Below, in pieces: positions 25,101 through 33,120 of a stretch of 64,000 nucleotides of DNA. The first letter of the stretch is position 1. Each line of letters opens with the position of its first letter. The stretch spans positions 1-64,000 of the forward strand of contig NZ_KK211355.1 in the NCBI RefSeq assembly GCF_000621845.1, read 5' to 3'. The DNA is from Ruminococcus flavefaciens MA2007 (lineage in GTDB: Bacteria > Bacillota > Clostridia > Oscillospirales > Ruminococcaceae). Both the position numbers and the translations under genes were made by a program. Below the pieces are notes generated by a model. The model saw only the letters and a list, made by a program, of their open reading frames with translations. It was not told the DNA's origin and did not search any database.

Positions 25101-28100
25101 CACAAAGGTAGATTCAGAATTCACATTCACAGTAAAGGACGGCGCAGTTGACAAGACTACTGTCAAGTCCAAGACAACAGGTGCAATAAAGGCGGCTGAT
25201 GACGGTTCGCTCATCATCACCGACAATGTTTCCGAGATAACTATCGACAAGTACTTCGACGCAGACGGCAATACAACTCCTTCGGGCACAACCGACGGCG
25301 CTGACATGAAGCTCACATTCAAGAAGGCTTCAGACAAGCCTGCAACAGTTATCAAGGACGCAGACACTCTTGCAGAGGGCAAGTCTGCTGAATGGAACAC
25401 AAAGACAGCTCCTTCCAAGACCTTCAAGGGACTTATGGACGGTGAGTATGTTCTCGAAGAGGTAAATGCTCCTCACGGCTACGAAAAGGCAGCTGCAAAG
25501 ACATTCACTATCGAGGACGGCGTTATAAAGGGCGACACCACAAACAAGGCAAGCCTCCTTAACGTAAAGAAGAACACTATCGTGCTTGACAAGCAGGCTC
25601 TCGGCGGAACACCTGTCCCTGAGTCGGCAGGCAAGGCTAAGTTCACACTTATCGCAGGCGAGGGTTCAGACCTCAGCGGCGTAAGCATCAACGACGGCGA
25701 CGAGCTGGGCGAGGGAGTAAAGACTTCCGAGTTCGACGGCAACGTTGCTACATTCATGGGACTGAAGGACGGTACATACACTCTCCGCGAGGATACTGCT
25801 CCTACAGGCTATTCAGTAGTAAGCGACTTTACATTTACTGTAAAGGCTGGCAAGGTAACAGATGTATCATCTGTTACAACAGGCAGGGCTTACGTTGACG
25901 AGAACGGCAAGCTGGTTGTCGAGGACGCTCCTATACTGAACATCAGCAAGACTGATCTGGGCGGCAAGGAGATAACAGACGGCGCAGCAGAGTTCACACT
26001 TACAGCAAAGGATACAGACGGTTCTCTCGCAGGCGTCAAGATAAACGGCGGCGAGGCTCTCGGCTCTGTTAAGTCAACAACATTCACAGGCAACACAACT
26101 AAGATAGAGTACCTCAAGGACGGCAAGTACTCACTCAAGGAGGACACAGCTCCCGCAGGCTACTCAACAGTTTCCGAGTTCACATTCACAGTAAAGAACG
26201 GTCTGGTAACAGAGGTAAGCGCTGTAACAGACGGTGTTACCGAGCTTTCAAAGGACGGAACTACTGTAACAGTAAAGGACGCTCCTATCATCAAGCTCAA
26301 CAAGACTGACCTCGGCGGAACACCTATCCCCGAGACAGCAGGCAAGGTCGAGTATCAGCTCACTGCCAAGGACAGCACACTTGAGGGTGTGAAGATAAAC
26401 GGCGGCGACGCTCTCAAGAGCACAGACAAGTCTGCTAAGATAGTGGGCAATATCTCAACTCTCGAGCACCTGAAGGACGGCAAGTATACTCTTACAGAGA
26501 CAGTTGCTCCTGACGGCTATACAGTAGTATCAACATTTGATTTCACTGTAAAGAACGGCGTTGTTACAGACGTAACAGCAGTTACAACAGGCAATGTCAC
26601 AAAGTCCGAGGACGGAAAGACTATCACTGTTGCAGACGACGTTTCAAAGATAACCATCGACAAGAAGGCTCTTGGCGCTGAGGAGATCCCTGAGTCCGCA
26701 GGCAAGGCAACATTCGTGCTTACAGCTGAGGACGAGGGCAAGACTCTCGAGGGAGTAACAGTAGGCGACAAGACACTGACAGCGGACGACAAGTCCACAA
26801 CATTCACAGGCAACAGCACTAAGTTCACAGGCTTGAAGGACGGCAAGTACAGTCTCGAAGAGACAGTTGCTCCCGACGGCTATGTAACAGTTACAAAGTT
26901 CACATTCGACATTGAGAACGGTGTTGTAAAGAATGTAAGCACAGTAACAGACGGAAATGCTTACGTTGACGACAAGGGCAACCTTGTAGTTGAGGATAAG
27001 CAGTCCGAGATAACTATCGATAAGAAGGCTCTCGGCGCTGAGGAAATTCCTGAGTCCGCAGGCAAGGCTACATTCGTGCTCACAGCTGAGGACGAGGGTA
27101 AGACTCTTGAGGGAGTAACAGTAGGCGACAAGACACTGACAGCGGACGACAAGTCCACAACATTCACAGGCAACAGCACAAAGTTCACAGGTCTGAAGGA
27201 CGGCAAGTACAGTCTCGAAGAGACAGTTGCTCCCGACGGCTATGTGACAGTTACAAAGTTCACATTCGACATCGAGAACGGTGCGGTAAAGAACGTTGAA
27301 ACAATAACAGACGGCAACGCTTACGTTGACGACAAGGGCAACCTTGTAGTTGAGGACAAGCAGTCCGTTATCAGCATCGACAAGAAGGCTCTCGGCGCTG
27401 AGGAAATTCCTGAGTCCGCAGGCAAGGCTACATTCGTGCTCACAGCTGAGGACGAGGGCAAGACTCTCGAGGGAGTAACAGTAGGCGACAAGAAGCTGAC
27501 AAAGGACGACAAGTCCACAACATTCACAGGCAACAGCACTAAGTTCACAGGTCTGAAGGACGGCAAGTACAGTCTCGAAGAGACAGCTGCTCCTAACGGC
27601 TATTCAGTAGTTTCCAAGTTCACATTCACTGTTGAGAACGGCGTTGTTACAAGCGTTGACGCTGTAACAAACGGCAAGACCTCATTTGCTGAGGGCGGCG
27701 ATACTCTCATTATCGAGGACGCTAACTACGTAACTATCAGCAAGAAGGATATCACAGGCGAAAACGAGATAAAGGGAGCTACACTCGAAATAACCAATCC
27801 CGACGTTGACTGGACTTCAATTGTCGCAGCTAACAGCGGCGATAAGGACTTCGTACAGGTTTACGACAGCAGCAAGAAGGTTATCGGTATCCAGTGGGTA
27901 TCAGGCGATACTGCAAAGATCGTTCAGGCACTCAAGGACGGTAAGTACAAGCTGAAGGAAACAGGCGACCAGTTCACAAGCGGCGGAAAGGTTTACGACG
28001 TTATCACTTCCGAGCTTGAGTTCACTATCAAGAACAGCAAGATAGTTGACGCGACAGGCAAGGATATCAAGACAGACCACGACAAGACATCTGCTGACGG

Positions 28101-30084
28101 CTATTATTTGGTAGACAAGGCAGGCAATGCTATCGAGGTATGCGACGCTCAGGCAACAACAACTACAACTACAACTACTACAACGACAACAACAACAACT
28201 ACTACAACTACAAGCACTACAACTTCTACAACCACTACAAGCACAACTTCTACAACCACTACAAGCACAACAACAAGCACAACAACAAGCACAACAACAA
28301 GCACAACTACTACGACAACTACAACTACAACCACCACAACCACCACAACAACAACTACTACGACTACACTTGCAAAGGTCAACATCAATAAGGTAGATGA
28401 CCTCGGCGGCAATGTAGTCAAGGGCGCTCAGCTCACTCTCGTCGGAAGAGACACAAGCGGCAAGGCTATCGAATTCAAGGACGGTCAGCTCAATGTGGGC
28501 AAGGGCGGCGAGGCTGTAAACAGCGTCGGCGGTGCTCTTGTATGGTTCTCAGGCGACGAAAAGACTGTCGTATCTGTTGCAGACGGTACTTATGTACTCG
28601 ATGAGCTTGCAGCTCCTAACGGATACGAGACAGCAACAAGAATAACCTTTGTGGTCAAGGACGGCAAGGTAGTAAGCGGCGGCAAGTCCGATAACACAGT
28701 TGAAATGGTAGATAAGAGAATAGTAACTACTACTACAACTACTACCACAACAACTACTACTACGACCACCACGACTACAACAACTACTACAACCACACTT
28801 GCTAAGGTCAATATCAATAAGGTAGACGACCTGAACGGCAAGGAGGTCAAGGGCGCTAAGCTTACCCTCACAGGTAAGGAAACAAGCGGCAAGGCTATCA
28901 CCTTCAAGGACGGTCAGCTCAATGTCGGCAAGGGCGGCGAGGCAGTCAACAGCGTTGGCAGCGCTCTGGTATGGCTCTCAGGCGACGAAAAGACTGTCGT
29001 TTCAGTTGCAGACGGAACATATACCCTCGAAGAGCTTGCAGCTCCTAAGGGCTATGAGAAGGCAACAACTGTTACATTCGAGGTCAAGGACGGTAAGGTA
29101 GTTAAGGGCGGCAAGTCTGCGGATACAGTTGAAATGGTAGACGAGATAATCGTTACTACAACAACTACAACAACGACTACTACCACCACCACAACAACTA
29201 CCACGACCACAACTACAACTACGACCTCCACAACAACAAGCACAACAACTCCTACAACTACAACAACTACTTCAACAACTACATCTACTACTACAACGAC
29301 AACAACAACTACTACCACAACCACCACGACAACGACTACTACAACAACCACCACAACAGTAACAACTACTGTTACTGCTCTGGTTAAGATCGACAAGCAG
29401 GATACCTACGGAGCTGAAGTTCCCGGCGCTGAGCTTAGCCTCTCAGGTAAGGATAAGAGCGGCAGGGAAGTAGTATTCAAGGACGGCGATATAGAGCTTG
29501 GCAAGGATGCTCAGTTCGTTAAGAAGACAGGCACTGCTGCTTCATGGATATCGGGTACATCTGCTACAGAGATAAAGCTTAATGACGGTAACTATACTCT
29601 CCACGAGGTAGCTGCTCCTACAGGCTTTGTTGTGGCAACAGATATCGTATTCGAGATCATAGACGGCAAGGTAGTTTCCGTTGACGGCAAGGCTACTTCC
29701 GAGCAGACTATCATAATGATAGACGATGCGATAGTTACTACTACTACAACTGGTGATGTACATGGTATAAATCTCTCAAAGACTACTACAACTACCACAA
29801 CTACAGCTACAACAACTTCTACCACAATGGATAACGATCAGATCTCAAGAACCACTACTACAACAGCTGAGACTACTACAACTACAGAAGAGACCACAAC
29901 AACTACAGCAGCAACAACTACAACCACAACAACTGCTCCAAAGGTAACCACTACTACAAAGAAGAAGGCTACCACAGATTCTCCTAAGACAGGCGTTAAG
30001 GGCATAGGCGCAGCATTTGCGATACTCGCACTTGCAGCAGGCGGTGCTTTTGCAGCCCGTTCAAGAAAGAGAAATGACGACTGA
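22135..30084 (+). CDS. Giant wall-anchored adhesin with choice-of-anchor A and about 15 SpaA/Cna-B-type modules
   Basis: A 2649-residue surface protein. In order: signal peptide (about 1-37); a choice-of-anchor-A-type domain (about 45-415, with NGNIAAPNYLVGANHGQ); a Cna-B domain (about 422-534, KKTWSDGDEKH); and about eleven prealbumin-like SpaA modules to about 2000. Each of these has an N-terminal Lys (for example ITIDKKALG) and a Glu in an E-x-AP-x-GY motif, the residues that form isopeptide bonds. Three further modules are separated by Thr-rich linkers (about 2009-2079, 2198-2222, 2341-2415). A last Thr tract, sorting motif SPKTG (2616-2620), hydrophobic segment and RSRKRNDD tail follow. 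It probably acts as a stalk or adhesin for substrate or neighbour cells. The start at 22135 follows AAAGGA; an ATG at 22141 is also possible. Confidence 0.88.
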   Translation: MTMKKSLGKRLVSGVTSGLLAVMYSVPTNLGISASAADAADGLPIVDTPYEETMWYRGNPLGIAGDFHLFAFDTIETMNDSAHINGNIAAPNYLVGANHGQLNTEGTGRLLNVVRDSFKFKEGGVYDTAAKNDGVKGFSLGNMSDFMFPADCTLSIGYPEGNLQYPQDTSSAVKLKTPSADYTIELYTGGPGKAESYMAHAGSKLIDFEKEKANYQTRSKSYASMGESYAKITWEDNPNYNEYDPGNNQPPQVGTLMLNPEGTNVLNLTADQLDNYRGLKVAGINFEDGTFKGEQALVVNIDLQGKSKLSWTPEWTYWTIAEPAEHVVIKEKDSALNGTNIIYNFYNAAEEGTQIIYNEGSSWNEGEIGSGGTAEPWGCVLAPDCEVVPNNMSGTIIAQNIRLHNETHMSPFMNPVSEKETIDVSAKKTWSDGDEKHSSDKVEVTLYRADKAGLTNVSADPSAEKLDAKTLDSSDDWTAKWTALPKDDGKGNTYFYYAVETQVPDKYEVSYTGNGVGGGNREIGVINTLTVESVPAKLKFVKYNDTIKITSETDSSIKTESSKKKQEGAEFTLTAKETAGAKLDEGVTSNLDDGGTAAPIYSADSIKWTTTATDIEFTNLPSGIYVLSEKAPRGYQSIDDVEFRFDSGTVTVIKGNKDVTTVSSDEKSAEIDVVNELFTLSINKVDENGDPLIGARLRLKGVTSGGGTVNMASVKARSPKYYTADGRGWDEGEDLEYYIDNEDGRSAFEWVSYGSEIIFTGLPEGDYTVEEVSAPAGYALSGEKVKFTISRKDGKLEADKKNLTVTNKKIDSSVKISKADVGGEIVEGAEFTLAKNDGDKLVQVITDYSADDVKAMTSMTMPLEINGKNLTVNDVTDGMGYTLSGPTLRNVTVDGNAVSDEQNVYTVSGKASGTKLAVSGIRGGTYKLELEDGRVFNIVADADEAAAPKVTAFKAEKLSEYKFNGGSADIKGLEDGEYVLKETASPNGYTKVDSEFTFTVKDGAVDKTTVKSKTTGAIKAADDGSLIITDNVSEITIDKYFDADGNTTPSGTTDGADMKLTFKKASDKPATVIKDADTLAEGKSAEWNTKTAPSKTFKGLMDGEYVLEEVNAPHGYEKAAAKTFTIEDGVIKGDTTNKASLLNVKKNTIVLDKQALGGTPVPESAGKAKFTLIAGEGSDLSGVSINDGDELGEGVKTSEFDGNVATFMGLKDGTYTLREDTAPTGYSVVSDFTFTVKAGKVTDVSSVTTGRAYVDENGKLVVEDAPILNISKTDLGGKEITDGAAEFTLTAKDTDGSLAGVKINGGEALGSVKSTTFTGNTTKIEYLKDGKYSLKEDTAPAGYSTVSEFTFTVKNGLVTEVSAVTDGVTELSKDGTTVTVKDAPIIKLNKTDLGGTPIPETAGKVEYQLTAKDSTLEGVKINGGDALKSTDKSAKIVGNISTLEHLKDGKYTLTETVAPDGYTVVSTFDFTVKNGVVTDVTAVTTGNVTKSEDGKTITVADDVSKITIDKKALGAEEIPESAGKATFVLTAEDEGKTLEGVTVGDKTLTADDKSTTFTGNSTKFTGLKDGKYSLEETVAPDGYVTVTKFTFDIENGVVKNVSTVTDGNAYVDDKGNLVVEDKQSEITIDKKALGAEEIPESAGKATFVLTAEDEGKTLEGVTVGDKTLTADDKSTTFTGNSTKFTGLKDGKYSLEETVAPDGYVTVTKFTFDIENGAVKNVETITDGNAYVDDKGNLVVEDKQSVISIDKKALGAEEIPESAGKATFVLTAEDEGKTLEGVTVGDKKLTKDDKSTTFTGNSTKFTGLKDGKYSLEETAAPNGYSVVSKFTFTVENGVVTSVDAVTNGKTSFAEGGDTLIIEDANYVTISKKDITGENEIKGATLEITNPDVDWTSIVAANSGDKDFVQVYDSSKKVIGIQWVSGDTAKIVQALKDGKYKLKETGDQFTSGGKVYDVITSELEFTIKNSKIVDATGKDIKTDHDKTSADGYYLVDKAGNAIEVCDAQATTTTTTTTTTTTTTTTTTTSTTTSTTTTSTTSTTTTSTTTSTTTSTTTSTTTTTTTTTTTTTTTTTTTTTTLAKVNINKVDDLGGNVVKGAQLTLVGRDTSGKAIEFKDGQLNVGKGGEAVNSVGGALVWFSGDEKTVVSVADGTYVLDELAAPNGYETATRITFVVKDGKVVSGGKSDNTVEMVDKRIVTTTTTTTTTTTTTTTTTTTTTTTTLAKVNINKVDDLNGKEVKGAKLTLTGKETSGKAITFKDGQLNVGKGGEAVNSVGSALVWLSGDEKTVVSVADGTYTLEELAAPKGYEKATTVTFEVKDGKVVKGGKSADTVEMVDEIIVTTTTTTTTTTTTTTTTTTTTTTTTSTTTSTTTPTTTTTTSTTTSTTTTTTTTTTTTTTTTTTTTTTTTVTTTVTALVKIDKQDTYGAEVPGAELSLSGKDKSGREVVFKDGDIELGKDAQFVKKTGTAASWISGTSATEIKLNDGNYTLHEVAAPTGFVVATDIVFEIIDGKVVSVDGKATSEQTIIMIDDAIVTTTTTGDVHGINLSKTTTTTTTTATTTSTTMDNDQISRTTTTTAETTTTTEETTTTTAATTTTTTTAPKVTTTTKKKATTDSPKTGVKGIGAAFAILALAAGGAFAARSRKRNDD
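26647..27726 (+). repeat. Three near-identical 360-bp tandem repeats in the adhesin
   Basis: Units at about 26647-27006, 27007-27366 and 27367-27726 each encode one 120-residue SpaA module starting I(T/S)IDKKALGAEEIPESAG. They differ at few positions, unlike the older flanking modules, so they arose by recent duplication. Copy number is likely to vary between strains. Confidence 0.9.
28158..28370 (+). repeat. Thr-codon microsatellite linker in the adhesin
   Basis: A run of ACA/ACT/ACC/ACG codons with a few Ser codons. Similar tracts lie at 28724-28797, 29155-29377 and 29735-29965. They encode flexible linkers, probably glycosylated. Mixed synonymous codons indicate selection on the protein rather than simple slippage. 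The opposite strand gives long poly-Val ORFs that are not genes. Confidence 0.9.
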
Positions 30085-30107
30085 TATTGAATAATATCAA
30101 TTATCCA

Positions 30108-30140
30108 AGGCTGTCGGACGAAAGTCCGGCAGCTTTTTTT
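30108..30140 (+). terminator. Terminator of the adhesin gene
   Basis: Stem gctgtcggac (30110-30119) with gtccggcagc (30124-30133), a GAAA tetraloop and nine T. Confidence 0.93.
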
Positions 30141-30151
30141 TTGAAAAGTAC

Positions 30152-30180
30152 TTGTAATTGAGAACGATATTTGCTATAAT
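30152..30180 (+). promoter_or_regulatory. Promoter of the CorA-family gene
   Basis: TTGTAA (30152-30157), a 17-base spacer and TATAAT (30175-30180). The predicted start near 30187 gives a leader of about 160 bases containing a small ORF and two alternative RNA structures. Confidence 0.75.
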
Positions 30181-30212
30181 ATTACTGTATCATGAATTTT
30201 TGGAGGTGCATT

Positions 30213-30269
30213 ATGAGTTCTGACCCTTATGGGAATTTGAATAATATTCCACGCTTCGGCAGACGATAA
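30213..30269 (+). CDS. 18-residue upstream leader peptide
   Basis: A small ORF, MSSDPYGNLNNIPRFGRR, with a strong GGAGGTG ribosome-binding site 6 bases before its ATG. It ends 75 bases before the CorA-family start. Its last codons (cttcggca, 30254-30261) are complementary to 30283-30290, which in turn can pair with the sequence that masks the next ribosome-binding site. This is the arrangement of a translational attenuator. Short leader peptides upstream of magnesium transporters are known in enterobacteria (mgtL, mgtP), but this peptide is unrelated in sequence. Confidence 0.6.
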   Translation: MSSDPYGNLNNIPRFGRR

Positions 30270-30344
30270 TGCTCTCGCCCTTTGCCGAAGTGAATTTCGG
30301 CGAAAGGAGCAGGGAAGGTCTGCAATGGTGCAGGCTGTCCCGAA
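30254..30344 (+). promoter_or_regulatory. Switch-like leader of the CorA-family gene
   Basis: Two exclusive pairings can be drawn. In one, 30254-30261 pairs with 30283-30290. In the other, cctttgccgaa (30279-30289) pairs with 30296-30307 and buries AAAGGAG (30303-30309). A further hairpin, ggga...tccc (30312-30341), lies between AAAGGAG and the ATG at 30345. If folded, it brings the ribosome-binding site to a normal distance from the start codon. No other ribosome-binding site precedes that ATG. Confidence 0.55.
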
Positions 30345-31277
30345 ATGACAATGATAAACTTTTACAGCTATATTAACGGCTCGCTGACTCAGTGCGAGGC
30401 TCCGTCCGCCGGCTGCTGGATATCAGTTATTGATCCAACGCCTACGGAAGTAAAGGAGCTTATCGAGGACTACGGTCTGGACAGCGGCTTCGTTAAGTCT
30501 GCACTCGATGAGGAGGAGTCGTCCCGTATCGAGCGCGAGGACGATCAGACTCTCGTTATCATAGATACTCCTGTATCTGCTGTTGACGAGGACAAGACCA
30601 AAAACTTCTATACCCTGCCAATGGGTATAATCGTTACGGAGGAGTACGTTTTCACTATCTCTATCCGCGAAACTCAGATAATAAGCGAGGCTAAGAGAGG
30701 CGGCATACGCAATCTCCGCCCCGATTTCAAGACCAGATTCGTGCTTCAGATACTGCTGAGGATATCGGCTCTGTTCCTTACCTACCTGAAACAGATAGAC
30801 AAGATATCATCGGCTGCCGAGCAGGAGCTCCACGACGCCATGAAGAACGAGCTTCTCATGCAGCTCCTTGCATTGGAGAAGTCCCTCGTATATTTCTCTA
30901 CTTCACTGAAAGCCAATGAAGCCACTATCGAGAAGATCTTCCGCGGCAGAGTTATAAAGCTCTACGACGAAGATCAGGATCTTCTGGAAGATGTGCTCAT
31001 TGAGATGAAGCAGGCTATCGAAATGGCGAGTATCTATTCGGGAATTTTGTCCAGCATGATGGACGGCTTCTCGTCCATAATCTCAAATAACCAGAATATC
31101 GTTATGTGGAGACTTACTATCGTTACCATTATCTTGCAGATACCGAATATCATGTTTGCATTCTACGGTATCAATACTAATGATATACCCTTTAACTATA
31201 CATGGGTAGCACTCAGTCTGACGGCACTTCTGACGGTAATAACCGCGTTTGTGCTGCTGAAATGGAAGAAGAAATAG
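30345..31277 (+). CDS. CorA-family divalent cation transporter
   Basis: A 310-residue CorA/ZntB-superfamily channel. It has a large N-terminal cytoplasmic domain, the long stalk helix (about 190-240) and two C-terminal membrane segments (about 250-273 and 285-305). The selectivity motif before the loop is YGIN (in FAFYGINTNDIPF), not the YGMN of classical Mg2+ CorA. GIN variants occur in the ZntB branch and other divergent members, so the ion transported may be Mg2+, Zn2+ or another metal. Expression is probably controlled by the leader at 30213-30344. An alternative ATG lies at 30351. Confidence 0.85.
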   Translation: MTMINFYSYINGSLTQCEAPSAGCWISVIDPTPTEVKELIEDYGLDSGFVKSALDEEESSRIEREDDQTLVIIDTPVSAVDEDKTKNFYTLPMGIIVTEEYVFTISIRETQIISEAKRGGIRNLRPDFKTRFVLQILLRISALFLTYLKQIDKISSAAEQELHDAMKNELLMQLLALEKSLVYFSTSLKANEATIEKIFRGRVIKLYDEDQDLLEDVLIEMKQAIEMASIYSGILSSMMDGFSSIISNNQNIVMWRLTIVTIILQIPNIMFAFYGINTNDIPFNYTWVALSLTALLTVITAFVLLKWKKK

Positions 31278-31279
31278 CT

Positions 31280-31478
31280 TGTAGGGGCGGATATTATCCG
31301 CCCTTTTGTTATGCCCTGTAGGGACGCGCATTGCGCGTCCTCTTGGAAAACGAACATTATTTTTGTGGACGACCAATGGTTGTCCCTACATGGTTAATTG
31401 TTTGTAGGGGCTGATGCCCACATCAGCCCGTCAAAATAAAACGAAGGCAACGGGGCGATGTGGGCATCGCCCCCTACA
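31280..31478. repeat. Cluster of GTAGGGG-type palindromic repeats
   Basis: Five palindromic units lie between the CorA-family gene and nadB: 31280-31303 (tgtaggggcggatattatccgccc, probably also the terminator of the upstream gene), 31318-31341, 31367-31390, 31403-31430 and 31451-31478. Each has a GTAGGG or CCCTAC end and a self-complementary body, in both orientations. Confidence 0.85.
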
Positions 31479-31558
31479 TATGGTCATTTTAGTTTTTTTT
31501 GTAATTCGCGGAACGCCGAGGGTGACTCCCTACAGAGGAAGAAATCGCAAAATTTGGA

Positions 31559-31587
31559 TTTACTTTTCATGATTAGTGTGTTATAAT
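31559..31587 (+). promoter_or_regulatory. Promoter of nadB
   Basis: TTTACT (31559-31564), a 17-base spacer and TATAAT (31582-31587), about 40 bases before the nadB ATG. Confidence 0.7.
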
Positions 31588-31626
31588 AATAGAGTATAGA
31601 TTTTTATGTAAAGGACGGTCCGTATC

Positions 31627-33084
31627 ATGTCCAAGAATTATGATGTTATTATAGCAGGCTGCGGAGCAGCAGGTCTCTATGCGGCTATCAATCTTCCAAA
31701 GGAGCTCAATATCCTTATCCTCTGCAAGCGCGACCTGCCGCTGTGCAATTCCTCACTGGCGCAGGGCGGTATCGCAGGAGTTTACAACTCCCCAAGCGAT
31801 AATATCCAGTACCACCAGAACGATACCCTCATCGCAGGAAGCTTCAAGAACAACGTTGAAGCCGTTCATACTCTCGTAAGCGAGGCTGCACAGGATATCG
31901 AGCATATCATCGAGCTGGGCGTTGAGTTCGACAAGAACCCCGACGGTACATACCACCGCACCCTTGAGGGCGGTCACAGCCACCACCGTATCTTCCACCA
32001 CGCTGACGCTACAGGCAAGGAGATAACCTCGACTCTCCTCGAAAACGTTCAGAAGCTCAGCAACGTGACTATAATGGAGAATACTATCATGTGCGGCGTT
32101 AAGCGCACAAAAACTGGCTACTCTGCATTTCTCAAGCTGCCAGACGACAGTTATGAGACCTGCAACTGTCACTTCATGATACTGGCTACAGGCGGTATCG
32201 GACGTGTTTACCAGTTCACCACAAACTCCGCTATCGCAACAGGCGACGGTATAACCTTTGCCTATGAAATGGGCGCTAAGATAAAGAACCTCAGCTATGT
32301 GCAGTTCCACCCGACGGCTTTCAACAACCGCGCTACCCGTGAGTGCTTCCTCATTTCCGAGGCTGTACGCGGCGAGGGAGCTTACCTCCTCAACTGCAAG
32401 AAGGAGCGCTTCATGCACAACTACGACGAGCGTCTGGAGCTTGCTCCCAGAGATGTAGTTTCTCACGCTATCGTTCTTGAATCCCGCAAGCAGAATTCTA
32501 CAGACTTCTATCTCGACATAAGCTATAAGGACAGCGAGTTCCTGAAAAAGCGCTTCCCCATGATATACAAGAATCTTTTGGAGCAGGGCTACGACCTTAC
32601 CAAGGAGCCTGTGCCGATATTCCCGTGCCAGCACTACCTCATGGGCGGTATCGACGTTGACAACAACTCCGAGACCAGCCTGCCGAATCTCTATGCCTGC
32701 GGCGAATGCTCACATACGGGAGTCCACGGCAGCAACCGTCTTGCCAGCAATTCTCTCCTTGAAGCTCTTGTTTTCTCACGCCATGCGGCTAACGATATAG
32801 CTTCAAAAATGGCAGACGCGCCCAAGGATTTTGAGGAGGCTGAGTTCGACGCTCATATGGGAGCGCCCCGTATACCAAAGGGAGTTCGTACAGAGACAAG
32901 AAAGATACTTCAGAACTGCTACTTTGTTATACCCGATAAAAAGGCTGCGGCAGAGGGCTTCAAGCGCGTAAAGGAAATACGCGACGACCTTATAAACGGC
33001 GGCTACTTCGTTGACGCAGACTTTGTTCTTGCAAAGTCTATCGTTACTGTTGCTTACATTATCCTCGGTGAGGTAATGCAGTAA
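31627..33084 (+). CDS. nadB: L-aspartate oxidase
   Basis: A 485-residue FAD enzyme that oxidises L-aspartate to iminoaspartate, the first step of de novo NAD synthesis. The N-terminal dinucleotide motif is VIIAGCGAAGLYAAI. Further family marks are SLAQGGIAG, the HxH-type loop EGGHSHHRIFHHADATG and the C-terminal HGSNRLASNSLLEALVFS. The length is near that expected for the shortened C-terminal form. nadC follows at 34819-35658, separated by a VanY-type gene and repeats; nadA is not in the window. The next gene starts 36 bases downstream, so cotranscription is likely. Confidence 0.93.
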   Translation: MSKNYDVIIAGCGAAGLYAAINLPKELNILILCKRDLPLCNSSLAQGGIAGVYNSPSDNIQYHQNDTLIAGSFKNNVEAVHTLVSEAAQDIEHIIELGVEFDKNPDGTYHRTLEGGHSHHRIFHHADATGKEITSTLLENVQKLSNVTIMENTIMCGVKRTKTGYSAFLKLPDDSYETCNCHFMILATGGIGRVYQFTTNSAIATGDGITFAYEMGAKIKNLSYVQFHPTAFNNRATRECFLISEAVRGEGAYLLNCKKERFMHNYDERLELAPRDVVSHAIVLESRKQNSTDFYLDISYKDSEFLKKRFPMIYKNLLEQGYDLTKEPVPIFPCQHYLMGGIDVDNNSETSLPNLYACGECSHTGVHGSNRLASNSLLEALVFSRHAANDIASKMADAPKDFEEAEFDAHMGAPRIPKGVRTETRKILQNCYFVIPDKKAAAEGFKRVKEIRDDLINGGYFVDADFVLAKSIVTVAYIILGEVMQ

Positions 33085-33120
33085 TTTCTTCTTTTTGACT
33101 TTATTTGTGAGGTGATATCT

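Noticed and set aside
28149..29396. Long minus-strand ORFs made mostly of Val codons opposite the adhesin linkers
   Set aside because: They are the complement of Thr-codon tracts (ACN read as NGT), have no ribosome-binding sites and no plausible fold.
31753..32634. A 293-codon ORF antisense to nadB
   Set aside because: It is a shadow of a well-conserved gene on the other strand, with no ribosome-binding site and no recognisable domain.
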